Notes: generated from the letters alone by a model not told the origin. A DNA stretch of 64,000 nt from Chloroflexota bacterium (GCA_015478725.1 JADMIG010000001.1:186001-250000); one strand, 5' to 3'; counted from the stretch's first letter, positions 16,178 through 24,488 are shown. Made by a program: numbers and translations.

Positions 16178-16666
16178 TCACGCGACCGCCCGCGACATCG
16201 TGCCGGTGCGCACCACTCGCAGCTGGCCCGCGTGCGAAGGGAGATGTACCTCCGCCTGCGCATCGAGCAGATGGGCGATCGAGACTGGCTCGTCGATGCG
16301 CACGCGGTTGCCGTCCTCGACCCGTGTCGGAAAGCGGCGAACGGCAGTCGCGTCGTCGACCAGCCCGGCCAGCTGCATGACTTCAACCGCAGATCGGCGC
16401 GCTTCGTCAACGAGGCAGACCCAGTCGCCGGCCGCCTGCACGATCGCCTCCAGGTACGAAAGACGTACGGCCGGTCGGTTGTCGTAGGCGGGCTCTCGGC
16501 CGCTCAACGCTTCAGCGAGGTGCGCCGCGATCAGTCGGTTGTTCGCGATGATGTGGGCCACCACCATCTGGGGCGTCCATTCGTCCGAGGGGCGAGCCGC
16601 TGGTCCTGTGCCTTCTGCCGCCGCGAGGAACCCGTCAAAGGCTTGAGCGAGCCCGCGAAGGTCCAT
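16178..16666 (-). CDS. DinB/maleylpyruvate isomerase-like protein
   Basis: 162 residues. The start ATG at 16666 is chosen because GGAG lies 9 nt upstream and the protein-like sequence begins there. It is mostly helical: MDLRGLAQAFDGFLAAAEGT, then EWTPQMVVAHIIANNRLIAAHL with an Asp/His-type metal-ligand pattern (VVAHI), and a late histidine cluster HLPSHAGQL. This is the four-helix DinB/MDMPI N-terminal fold, whose members are metal-dependent thiol-S-transferases or unknown. It is the last gene of the VOC-ArsR-SRPBCC-ABM-DinB operon, 59 bp after the ABM gene. Activity is unassigned. Confidence 0.65.
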   Translation of the reverse strand: MDLRGLAQAFDGFLAAAEGTGPAARPSDEWTPQMVVAHIIANNRLIAAHLAEALSGREPAYDNRPAVRLSYLEAIVQAAGDWVCLVDEARRSAVEVMQLAGLVDDATAVRRFPTRVEDGNRVRIDEPVSIAHLLDAQAEVHLPSHAGQLRVVRTGTMSRAVA

Positions 16667-16725
16667 CTGGATGGCGCTCCTTTCTGCTCGGGTTAGGCGG
16701 TGCTGCCGCCTCGCAGGCGCCTCCC

Positions 16726-17034
16726 TCAACCGGCCTCTGAACCGACCGCCGGAACGCTGAACTCGTCGAGGAAGTACAGCTCGCGCGGGCGGGCCTCCCA
16801 CTGCGCGAAGGGGACATCGACGATCGCCGCGCCCATGGTCGGTCGGGCTGCCGCCAGCGCCTCGCGCGACTCCCAAACCGACATCGCCACGACCCGCGAC
16901 TCATCGCGCCAGGTGCGCACCTCGACCAGCCCAGGCACACGGGCAAGGGTCTCGCCAAGCCCTGCCATTGCTCCGAGAAGGTCGTCGAGGTGTTCAGGCT
17001 TGGGGTGGTGGATCGCGAGGAACAGGTGCTTCAT
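16726..17034 (-). CDS. antibiotic biosynthesis monooxygenase (ABM)-like protein
   Basis: 102 residues from ATG 17034, with GGAGG about 10 nt upstream. The layout KHLFLAIHHPKPEHLDDLL, then VPGLVEVRTWRDESRVVAMSVWES matches a dimeric alpha/beta-barrel (ABM/EthD-like) domain with a late FLDEFSVP strand. Members oxidise small aromatic compounds or only bind them, without a cofactor. It lies 87 bp after the SRPBCC gene and 59 bp before the DinB-like gene in one direction. Substrate is unknown. Confidence 0.65.
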   Translation of the reverse strand: MKHLFLAIHHPKPEHLDDLLGAMAGLGETLARVPGLVEVRTWRDESRVVAMSVWESREALAAARPTMGAAIVDVPFAQWEARPRELYFLDEFSVPAVGSEAG

Positions 17035-17121
17035 CCTGGTTGACCTCCGTTGCACGAACTGCCCGCGGTGGCTTGTTCGGGGTGTCGCGCCAGCCAGCGC
17101 TCTTCTTGGAGGGCGGATCGG

Positions 17122-17598
17122 CTACTTCGAAACCACCTCCGCTTCTGTCGCCGCCACAAAGTCGCTCAGGATCGACGCCCAACCGGCCTCGTACCCGCCA
17201 GCCTGGCGCGTGGCCGCTGCGATCTGTTCCGCGGTCAGCCGCTCCCAGCCACGGTGTTCGAGTTCGACGCGGGTCAGAGCAGGGCCGAGGGGGCGGAAAT
17301 GAACCTCGACCTCGGTGGCCCGGGGGAGAATCTCCCAGCTGATTGCGAAGCGGGCCGGGGGCTCCCAGGCGAGGACGTGGCCCCAGTCGACGGTGCGGCC
17401 ATCTGCCCAGGTCTCGAAGACCCGCCCGCCCAGGCGCGGCTCGAAGGTGACCTGCACGACCTGCTCCTGGCCGAGCGAGAAGGGGCGAGTCGGCCACCAG
17501 CGGCCGATCTCGCGCACGAAGACGCCAAACGTGTGGTCGAGGTCGCTGCGCACGGTCACCGCCTTGCGGATCGGCGCAAGCACGGTCGCCTCAGGCAT
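17122..17598 (-). CDS. SRPBCC (AHSA1-type) domain protein
   Basis: 158 residues from ATG 17598. That start overlaps the end of the ArsR gene by 8 bp, the usual junction in this pair. The START/AHSA1 pattern is clear: IRKAVTVRSDLDHTFGVFV, then EIGRWWPTRPFSL, a GGRVFETWADG hairpin, and a long C-terminal helix with GYEAGWASILSDF. The cavity fold binds hydrophobic ligands. ArsR-SRPBCC pairs are widespread and are usually thought to be autoregulated, with an unknown ligand. Confidence 0.8.
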   Translation of the reverse strand: MPEATVLAPIRKAVTVRSDLDHTFGVFVREIGRWWPTRPFSLGQEQVVQVTFEPRLGGRVFETWADGRTVDWGHVLAWEPPARFAISWEILPRATEVEVHFRPLGPALTRVELEHRGWERLTAEQIAAATRQAGGYEAGWASILSDFVAATEAEVVSK

Positions 17599-17980
17599 GC
17601 TTCGGCTCCGCCCAATCAGCGGCAGAGAGGTCTTCGGCTGACCCCGCCCACCCCGCCTCCGCCTCCACGAGCGCGCGCGCAGCCTCCAGGCTCTCGCCCC
17701 ACAGCTCGTCAAGGTAGGCGCGCAGCTCCCGCAGCCCGTCCGGGCTGGCCCGATAGAGCCGCCGCACCCCCGCCCGTCGCTCGCGCACGAGGCCCGCCGC
17801 TTTCAGTAATTGGAGGTGCTGCGAGACGGCCGAGCGGGTCACCGCGTAGTGGGCGGCGATCTCGCCTGCAGGGAGCTCCCGATCGACGACCAGTTGGAGG
17901 ATCGCCCGGCGGCGTGGCTCGGCGAGCGCCCGGAGCGTCTCGTCGAGCGCCGCCTCCGAGCGCGGCTCCCTCACGCCCAC
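17591..17980 (-). CDS. ArsR-family HTH regulator
   Basis: 129 residues from a GTG that overlaps the end of the VOC gene by 10 bp. The winged helix is canonical: LRALAEPRRRAILQLV, ELPAGEIAAHYAVTRSAVSQHL, then LLKAAGLVRERRAGVRRLYR. The metal-site cysteines of ArsR/SmtB (ELCVCDL) are absent, so it is the non-metal SRPBCC-associated type. It probably represses its own five-gene operon. Confidence 0.85.
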   Translation of the reverse strand: MGVREPRSEAALDETLRALAEPRRRAILQLVVDRELPAGEIAAHYAVTRSAVSQHLQLLKAAGLVRERRAGVRRLYRASPDGLRELRAYLDELWGESLEAARALVEAEAGWAGSAEDLSAADWAEPKHA

Positions 17981-18327
17981 AGCCCGACCGGGTTGCCGTC
18001 CGGGTCGGCGAAGATGGCGATGCGCCCGTAGCCGGAGGGCAGGTCCATCGGGGGGAGGAGCGTGCGGCCGCCGAGCTGCTCGGCGCGGGCCAGATACGCC
18101 GCAAGATCAGCGACCCGCAGGTAGATCTTCACCCCCGAAGGGAACGCCTCGCTGGCCTGCCCGATCCCGCCGCCGACCGCCCCCTCGCCTGCCCCGGTGT
18201 CGACGAGCGCGTAGCCCGTCAGCGAGGGGTCGGCATCGATCTTCCAGCCGAAAAGCTCGCCATAGAAGCGCTGTGCGCGGGCGCTGTCAGGTGAGATCAC
18301 CTCGAAGAACGCGATCGGGGCGCCCAT
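17971..18327 (-). CDS. VOC-family glyoxalase/dioxygenase-like protein
   Basis: 118 residues from ATG 18327, with AAGGAG 7 nt upstream. The sequence has FFEVISPDSARAQRFYGELF at the start and AIFADPDGNPVGLW at the end, the two conserved edges of one VOC module. One metal ligand position is visible as E in the FFEV strand; others are unclear, so catalysis is uncertain. It is the first gene of the operon. A TTGACA at 18425-18430 (minus) could be its -35, but no good -10 pairs with it at 17 nt. Confidence 0.75.
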   Translation of the reverse strand: MGAPIAFFEVISPDSARAQRFYGELFGWKIDADPSLTGYALVDTGAGEGAVGGGIGQASEAFPSGVKIYLRVADLAAYLARAEQLGGRTLLPPMDLPSGYGRIAIFADPDGNPVGLWA

Positions 18328-18445
18328 GGTCGTGCTCCTTCTGCTACGCCAACGCCGTTGGTCACATCGGAATGGCTGGAAGTTAGCATCTGCTTTCGTA
18401 AGTGTCACCTATCAGACGGGCCCTTGTCAAACGGGCCCGGCGGAC

Positions 18446-18832
18446 GTGACGGAGTCGAAGGGCACCGCGTACGTCACGTTCCACGACTACGACAGCGGCA
18501 CCCAGATCCGCGCGGCCCTCGCGACGAATGGCGCGCATCCACGCCCGCTCCGGGTCGAGGATCCGTCCTCGCTCCCGACCGGCCTCTCGCCCTACGAGCG
18601 GGTCTGCTTCGAGGCAGCCGTGGCGGCCGATCCGGCGACGGTCGCTTGGCTCGGCGCGGACGCGAGCACCGCCGCCCGGCTCGAGTTCAGCGGGTTCGCC
18701 GTGGCCCCGTGTCCGAGCGAGCCCGGCTTCTGCGGCTCCGCTGTGGTCATGAGCCCGAACGCCTCCTACCCGTCCCCGCCGCACGTCACGGTGGACCTGC
18801 GGACCGCGCGCGTCATCCGCTACGGCGGCTGA
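18446..18832 (+). pseudogene. possible truncated secreted-protein remnant
   Basis: An open frame of 128 residues from GTG 18446 has normal amino-acid composition, with two cysteine pairs (VCFEA; CPSEPGFC) and a C-terminal VTVDLRTARVIRYGG typical of an extracellular beta protein. It has no signal peptide and no SD, and the upstream sequence is the VOC operon promoter region. I read it as the 3' end of a gene that lost its beginning, perhaps during rearrangement of this accessory region. Family unknown. Confidence 0.4.
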
Positions 18833-18935
18833 GCATCGCTGCTGGAGCGGTCAGTCCGTCGCTTCCACACGCTGACCGACACCTCGCTCCACGGTGCGGT
18901 CCTGAGGGCCGCAGCCGTGGCCCCCTCGGTAGGGA

Positions 18936-20591
18936 TCAGCTCCCGAACAACTCGGCCTGCTCCGCCGCTTGCTTCGTGACGATCCGCTCCGCTTCCTGAT
19001 ACGTCGAGAGGACGAACGGTGGCAGCTGCGGCTTCTTCCCCTCCTCGAGCAACTCGCGGATGCTGAGGATCTGGATCCGCGGGTAGTCGCGCTTCCAGAG
19101 CTCCGAATGAAAGAGGCCGGCGGTGTCGGCCTCGAGGCGCATCTCGCGTGACGGTTCCTCGAGCGTGATGAAGAGCCCGATCGAGCCCTTCTCCCGGTCG
19201 AGCGTGCCCTTGAGATCGCGGAGCATCGCCGAGGTCACGTGGCCGCTCTTCACGCTCACGAGGACCGAGTGGAGCTCGCGGTTGAGGTCGGTGAACGTGA
19301 TGAGTCCGTCGATGCCCCGATCGGCGCCCTTCTTCTCGACCCCACCGAGCGGTTTCGCGTCGACGAGGTTGAGTGCCCACCACTGGAACTGGTAACGACC
19401 ATCCGGCGATGCGGCGAGCTGGCGGGCGCCCTCGACCTCCGTCGGCTGCCCGATCACCTCCACTTCGAGGAGCCCGAAGCTGTCCTTGAGCCGGGCCCGC
19501 ATGACGGCGATCGAGAGGTACGTGATGTCGATGCCGATCCAGCGCCGATCGAGCTTCTGGGCGGCGACGAGCGCCGTGCCGCAGCCGCAGAAGGGGTCGA
19601 GGACGAGGTCGCCTGGGTTCGAGGACGTAGAGACGATTCGCTCCAAGAGCGTGAGCGGCTTCTGGGTACCCCAGCCGAGTCGCTCCTTGGCCTGCGAGTT
19701 CACCGGAGCGATGTCGTCCCACACGTCCTGAATTGGTCGGCCGGCCGACTCGTCGAGGTACCGCTTGAATCGTGGGACCGCCCCCGGGCTTGGTTGAATA
19801 ATCCGGCCCGCGTCGATCAGCTCTTGCATCCGGTCGCGGCTGTAGCGCCAGTACCGCCTGACCCCCATCACCTCGTACTCGGGATTCCCTTTCGCCGCTC
19901 CTCCGGGCCCGGTGATGTTGTCCAACCCGTAGCGCCGTCCGGAGCCGGGTTCCACGTGCGGGTAGTGCGAGGCCGCGTAGTCTGCCCCGAGCGGTTCGTA
20001 GAGCTGATTCCACAGGTACAAGTCGGATTTCGCGTAGACGAGGACAACGTCATGAAGTCGGCCGAAGTGCCGTGAACCTTGCGCTCGGTCGCTGTGGGCG
20101 GTCGAGCGTTTCCAGATGATCTCGTTGACGAAGTTCTTGGGGCCGAAGATCGCGTCGAGGACGAGCTTGAGGTAGTGACTTGCTGTCGGGTCGCAGTGCA
20201 GGTAGAGCGAGCCCGTGGGCTTGAGCACACGGCGGAGTTCCACGAGCCGAACGGCCATCTCGACGAGGTAGGCCATCATCTGGTTCTCGCCCACGCCGGC
20301 CCGGAGGGCGGCGACGATCGTGCTCACCGTGTTTGGGACGCGGCCCTCGTGACGGGCCGTGTTCGTCAAGTACGCGTACGTCGCCTCGGCGGATGGGCCC
20401 CAGTGCCACGTGTCCTCGAAGGCGAGAAGCTGCGCGTCGCTCTTCCGTCCCGACTCGTCCTTGAAGATGACGTTGTAGTCGCGGTTGCTGTTGAACGGCG
20501 GATCGAGATAGACGAGATCGACCGACTCGTCCGGGATGTACCGCCGAAGGATGTCGAGATTGTCCCCGTAGTAGAGAACGTCCGTCTTCAC
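18936..20591 (-). CDS. DNA methyltransferase fused to restriction-like domain
   Basis: 551 residues from a GTG at 20591. Motif order is beta-class: catalytic DPPF (30-33) comes first and the SAM-binding DPFCGCGT (332-339) near the end of the methylase module, with WKRS and TQKP segments between. It should methylate adenine N6 or cytosine N4. From about 400 a second domain begins with WWALNL, then KGADRGIDG (421-429) and VSVKSGHV (445-452). This is the Mrr-like PD-(D/E)XK pattern with D428 and K448, but a Ser sits where relatives have Gln or Glu (SVK instead of QVK). The C-terminal GLFITLEEP and RDYPRIQIL parts match known methylase-nuclease fusions. It is divergent from the HEPN-motif gene. 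Confidence 0.85.
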   Translation of the reverse strand: MKTDVLYYGDNLDILRRYIPDESVDLVYLDPPFNSNRDYNVIFKDESGRKSDAQLLAFEDTWHWGPSAEATYAYLTNTARHEGRVPNTVSTIVAALRAGVGENQMMAYLVEMAVRLVELRRVLKPTGSLYLHCDPTASHYLKLVLDAIFGPKNFVNEIIWKRSTAHSDRAQGSRHFGRLHDVVLVYAKSDLYLWNQLYEPLGADYAASHYPHVEPGSGRRYGLDNITGPGGAAKGNPEYEVMGVRRYWRYSRDRMQELIDAGRIIQPSPGAVPRFKRYLDESAGRPIQDVWDDIAPVNSQAKERLGWGTQKPLTLLERIVSTSSNPGDLVLDPFCGCGTALVAAQKLDRRWIGIDITYLSIAVMRARLKDSFGLLEVEVIGQPTEVEGARQLAASPDGRYQFQWWALNLVDAKPLGGVEKKGADRGIDGLITFTDLNRELHSVLVSVKSGHVTSAMLRDLKGTLDREKGSIGLFITLEEPSREMRLEADTAGLFHSELWKRDYPRIQILSIRELLEEGKKPQLPPFVLSTYQEAERIVTKQAAEQAELFGS

Positions 20592-20975
20592 GGTCGGAGC
20601 GTAGCAGGCACCGGATAGAACACCGCGTCGGTTGTCTCAGACAAAGGGCTACGGCTCATGCATCCGCCTGCGACGGCTCTTCGCCCCTGGCGGCGCGAGA
20701 CGCCTCCCGAGGGCCCACTGGTAGGCGCGACTTCCCTGCTTGAGTTGCGCGGCGGCACGATCGTCATAGAAGCCGAGCTCGCGCAGGAGGAGACCCGTCA
20801 TTTTCGGAGAGGCCTGAACGGCGCGACAGACGACTCGCCGAGGATCCGCTCTCAGTTCCAGACGCCTCAAGGGTCATGCCCTGCTCTTTCGGCGCGCCAG
20901 ACACGCAGGAGCCTGCGCCGGGAGGGCCTCGTTCCGGGACGGTTACAAGGGTGCCTCAGATGTGAGAATGCCTCC
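20592..20975. other. divergent region of the putative defence island
   Basis: 384 bp between the methyltransferase and the HEPN-motif gene. A TACGCT box at 20598-20603 (minus) serves the methyltransferase. A short minus-strand frame from ATG 20801 to 20649 (50 codons, with MTGLLLRELGFYDDRAAAQL) has coding-like composition but no recognised family or SD; it may be a fragment. I see no clear promoter for the plus-strand gene. Confidence 0.4.
20598..20603 (-). promoter_or_regulatory. -10 box of leaderless promoter (methyltransferase)
   Basis: TACGCT preceded by TGC on the minus strand, 6 nt before the GTG at 20591. Confidence 0.5.
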
Positions 20976-22229
20976 GTGAAGGACGACGAGGAGCATGGCC
21001 ACGCGAACGATCCGACCGAGGACGAGTCGGCTGGTAGGGCACCCTTGACCAGGGAGGAGATCCTCCGAACGAGACTCACGGTGTACGCGTTTCCGGAGTT
21101 CGACCTCTCGGTCTCAGCGTGGTCGCACGCACAGTCTGTGGCGATGATGGGCGACGCCGTTGCCGCGGGCATCGACGATCGCGAGTTCGCTGTGCGAACG
21201 CTCGGCCGCCAGATCGTGGCACCCAGGGGTACTGGGGCCAATGAACTCCGGAGCTGGGCCGACGACCGCCTGCAAGCGCTGCTGCGTGCCTTCCTTGACC
21301 GAGCCACCACGCTGTTCTCGATCGATGCCGAGGTAGCGTCGTTCGAAACCCTCCGGGCGGCCGTCCGACGCCGACGGGAGGAAGAGGAAGCCGCATATGC
21401 ACCGCTGCTCGCGCAGATCAAGTCGATGGCGACGCTGCCTCCGGGGATGCTCGCGGCGCTCGAACAGACCCAACAATCCCTACCGCTCGTCACCGAGACC
21501 ATCGCGGCAGCCGCGGCTCAGGCAGAGCGAGCGGTGGCTCAGTTCCAAGTTACGCTCGCCCCAATCCTCGACAGGATCACGGTTGACTACGCGGCGGCGT
21601 TGCGGATCCTGGCGCCGGACACACAGGCCGAAGAGCAGGTGCGATACCTATTGACCCGCGGCTGGTACCCGTCGCCCGAGATGCCATCCTACGATCCTGA
21701 GATTGCCCGACTGGCAGCCGCGGGCAACATCGTCGAGGTCGACAGGCGCATGGCGAACTTCGCCGAACGCCGGCTCGGCCACGTGGCAATACGCGTCCGG
21801 TCGAGCTTCCCGGCTCGCGCCCCATTCGTTGAGGACGCGGTCTGGGCTCATCGGAATCGCCGGTACACATTGACCGCTCCCGCGCTCCTCGCCCAGGCGG
21901 ATGGAGCTTTCTACGACATCATCGGGGAGCAACTCTATCGAAAGGGAGGCACAGCTGCGCGTGAGGCGTTGAATCACCTGTTCGTGCTGCGGGGCACCGA
22001 GCAATGGTGGGCCCGGACCGTTCTGCTTCCCATCGATGAAGGTTCGAGCCTCGTCGTCAACACAGCCCAGCGCACTACTCATCGGCAAGGCGATCCCGAC
22101 TACGGCCCATTGAACCGGCACGGAGTGCTGCACGGTGTCGATCTGGACTATCCGACCCGCGAGAACTCGCTCCGTGCGTTCACGCTTCTCGATTACCTAT
22201 GCTGGCTCTCGCAGATCGTGCAGCCATAG
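20976..22229 (+). CDS. hypothetical protein with C-terminal HEPN-type RxxxxH motif
   Basis: 417 residues from GTG 20976; the frame is open further upstream but that part is not protein-like. Residues 1-25 are acidic. A long helical region with an EEEEAAY acidic patch and Ala/Gln-rich heptads (about 120-215) is likely coiled coil. The C-terminus contains LNRHGVLHG, in which R381 and H386 form an RxxxxH with a polar residue after the Arg, as in HEPN ribonucleases. ENSLRAFTLLDYL follows, as in many phage-defence and abortive-infection relatives I know. Its position beside a restriction-modification fusion supports a defence role. Nuclease activity is inferred. Confidence 0.6.
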   Translation: MKDDEEHGHANDPTEDESAGRAPLTREEILRTRLTVYAFPEFDLSVSAWSHAQSVAMMGDAVAAGIDDREFAVRTLGRQIVAPRGTGANELRSWADDRLQALLRAFLDRATTLFSIDAEVASFETLRAAVRRRREEEEAAYAPLLAQIKSMATLPPGMLAALEQTQQSLPLVTETIAAAAAQAERAVAQFQVTLAPILDRITVDYAAALRILAPDTQAEEQVRYLLTRGWYPSPEMPSYDPEIARLAAAGNIVEVDRRMANFAERRLGHVAIRVRSSFPARAPFVEDAVWAHRNRRYTLTAPALLAQADGAFYDIIGEQLYRKGGTAAREALNHLFVLRGTEQWWARTVLLPIDEGSSLVVNTAQRTTHRQGDPDYGPLNRHGVLHGVDLDYPTRENSLRAFTLLDYLCWLSQIVQP

Positions 22230-22573
22230 CCACGACACCCGATGGGGCGGGATGGCGCGTCCGGAGTTTGTTGATGCCGCACTCGCCGCGATCGAGCGTG
22301 GCGGGCGGGGGCCATGCTTGCAGGAGTCAAAGGCGACTGTTGCATGTGCGCCGGGGCGGGAGTCTTGAGGCCGAGGCAAACATAGGACCTCCGTCCGGGG
22401 CAGTTCGTCGCGCCGTGTCGATGAGCACGAGAACGAGGCCACGGGCGGCGCTCCTCTTTCGGGACGGCTCGAGGTGCAGGAACCTCCCGGCCACAGTCAG
22501 GTCGTCGGACCTCGCACGCAACGTCTCCGACCGACCATGTAGACCAGAGGCCAGCGGCGAGAGGTCGCGGATA
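22230..22573. other. 344-bp gap within the putative defence island
   Basis: The frame of the downstream gene stays open through this gap but is Arg/Ser-rich and unlike a protein. A 38-codon frame from ATG 22252 (MARPEFVDAALAAIERGG) could be a degraded start of another gene. I see no RNA structure that I recognise. A separate promoter for the downstream gene is likely, but no consensus is visible. Confidence 0.35.
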
Positions 22574-24163
22574 ATGGTGGACGCGATGCGCACCAAGCGC
22601 CCTCTTACCTCACCTGGACCGAGCCAGTTCGCCGATTACGTGGAGTCACGCCCGCCGCAGCTTGGGTGTTGGCGAGATGGCGCACTCGGCCTGTACCCGA
22701 TGCTCGCTTGGCTCAACACGCACCCGGTCGTGGAGCAGCGAAAACGCATCGCGACCGAGGGCCCCCTCTTCGCAGCGTTCGCGACGACCCGCGCCCACCA
22801 CAATCAAGTCGGCGTCGCCGTGGGGTGGACCACCGAGCACATGACAGGATCGCGGCGCGCACGCGCCTCCACCGAACAGGAGAGGGTCGCACTCTTCGAT
22901 CTCGCGGGGCGTCATTGGTTGATCCGGAATCTCCTGGCCGAGGTCCGTCAGGGCGTCCGCCGGTATGAGGCGGACGGGACACGGATCGTTCTGAGGTACG
23001 ACGGGGACAATCGTCTTGACGCTCTCGACCGCCTCCTCGGTCTGGTCGACGACCTTGATTCCATCGCCGACCCACCCACCTTTGCGGACGGGCGCCTCCC
23101 CCGGTGGCTGGCAGGAGGAGGTCGGGACGTTCCATGGCGCAAGGTCCCTTTGTGGGCCAAGGAGCAGTACCGAACATTCGCGGCGCGCCTCATCGATGGC
23201 TACCCCAGCTATCTGCCCGGAGATCTCGATGTAGGCGGGTTCACCATGGCTGAGGCGACCCGGGTCTGGGTCGAGCTGATGGCTCGCGGTGCCCAAATGC
23301 ACGCTTGCACGCTGCATGGTTCTGTGAACGCGTCTGTCGTCGTGCCGATGCTGGTCGCCGGCGACTTGATCGACGAACTCGCCGAGGCTTCCGCCGTCGA
23401 TGTCCAGCGAGTCGGCGCGCTGGCGAACCTGCTCACCCTCGACCTCCGTCGCCGTCCCGATCCCTGTCTGACCCCGCTTGTTCCGATCGCCGGGGATCGG
23501 CTGGTGCCGATGAGCAGCCTGATCATTCCGTCGTCGCCGATCCGCAATCTGACGGCTCTCCTGCAGCGTGATCCAGCCTCGTTTGGCAAGGCCGGGAATT
23601 TGCTCGGCCTGCTCGGCGCACGAACGACGGCCGCCACGTTGGGCCGACTCTCGGGCGCGCGCGTGGAGACTGGCGTGAAGGTGTTACGCGACGGCGGCAG
23701 CCAGGCGGGCGATCTCGATGTGGTCGCCTACGACCCATCGGAAGGCACGATGGTGATCTTCGAGGTCATGTGGCAGATCGACCCTGACGGATCAGCAGAG
23801 GTCGCTCGATCGGAGGAGCGGGCCCACGAGAAGCGAGCGCAGGTCGCTCGCCTTCGATCGGAAATGGATGGCGGCCAGGCCACTGCGCGGTGGCCCGCTA
23901 GCTGGCCGGACTGCAGCAGCGTGCGGGCACGCTGGTTCATCGTCACGCCGAACGTCCTGCCGGTGCGAATCGTCGAACCGGATGGGATCACCATCCGGTC
24001 ACACCAGATGCTGGCTCGAATGCTTCGTGCGGGTGCCTCCGTGTCGGATCTCATCAGGCTGCTCGATGACCCGCCTCATCCGCCATCCGAGCTCTTGCAG
24101 ACGCAATGGAAGCGGGTGCGCTACGGGGACTACCGAGTGGAGTTCGATTCGATCGTGGCTTGA
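22574..24163 (+). CDS. unknown protein with C-terminal PD-(D/E)XK-like domain
   Basis: 529 residues from ATG 22574 (GAGAGG about 10 nt upstream; ATG 22586 is possible). The first 375 residues match nothing I recognise. The last 150 begin with GDLDVVAYDP and MVIFEVMWQIDP, followed by EVARSEERAHEKRAQ. This spacing equals the D-x(14)-ExKW nuclease core seen in defence-island proteins I know as IELKW...ERSEE. Here the catalytic Lys is Met (D382, E397, M399), so the domain may be inactive or the Lys may be supplied elsewhere. It follows the HEPN-motif gene in the same direction, and codon use is less GC-extreme than its neighbours. Confidence 0.55.
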   Translation: MVDAMRTKRPLTSPGPSQFADYVESRPPQLGCWRDGALGLYPMLAWLNTHPVVEQRKRIATEGPLFAAFATTRAHHNQVGVAVGWTTEHMTGSRRARASTEQERVALFDLAGRHWLIRNLLAEVRQGVRRYEADGTRIVLRYDGDNRLDALDRLLGLVDDLDSIADPPTFADGRLPRWLAGGGRDVPWRKVPLWAKEQYRTFAARLIDGYPSYLPGDLDVGGFTMAEATRVWVELMARGAQMHACTLHGSVNASVVVPMLVAGDLIDELAEASAVDVQRVGALANLLTLDLRRRPDPCLTPLVPIAGDRLVPMSSLIIPSSPIRNLTALLQRDPASFGKAGNLLGLLGARTTAATLGRLSGARVETGVKVLRDGGSQAGDLDVVAYDPSEGTMVIFEVMWQIDPDGSAEVARSEERAHEKRAQVARLRSEMDGGQATARWPASWPDCSSVRARWFIVTPNVLPVRIVEPDGITIRSHQMLARMLRAGASVSDLIRLLDDPPHPPSELLQTQWKRVRYGDYRVEFDSIVA

Positions 24164-24457
24164 AAGGACTCCATGCCGGGCGCGGCGCGCGCACGGTCAG
24201 TGCCGACGTGGCATACGGAGCTGGGGCTCGGTCGGGCCCCGCGGAGCGTCGCGCTTGTTACCTCGACCTCAAGTCCATCCGCCCCGACCAGATCAGATGC
24301 GCTGACCTGGCGAGCCACTGCTGGTGATGGCCGGCTTGATCCCGCCGCGCGGTTCGTGCACCGACGACCATGCACAGCGTCCACCCGGGCCGAACGCCCG
24401 GCGACAGCGCGGCCCGGCGTCCGGCTCAGCGGGCCGGGCTCGGGCGTCCGCCCATCA

Positions 24458-24480
24458 GGCCGGCCCGGACCGGGCCGGCC
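24458..24480. promoter_or_regulatory. perfect 11-bp-arm palindrome upstream of tig
   Basis: GGCCGGCCCGG and CCGGGCCGGCC flank a single central A. The palindrome ends 2 bp before the -10 box TATACT and covers the position where a -35 would lie, so it is placed like an operator. A hairpin terminator for upstream genes is less likely because no T-tract follows. The GC-only sequence could partly be chance in this genome. Confidence 0.45.
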
Positions 24481-24482
24481 CG

Positions 24483-24488
24483 TATACT
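24483..24488 (+). promoter_or_regulatory. -10 box of tig-clpP-clpX promoter
   Basis: TATACT lies 8 nt before the tig ATG at 24497, so the mRNA would be leaderless or nearly so. This is the strongest -10 match among the start-proximal boxes. Confidence 0.55.

Noticed and set aside
20649-20801. Small minus-strand frame in the island's divergent region
   Set aside because: Composition is coding-like but there is no SD or family, and the plus strand reads equally well; kept only as a note.
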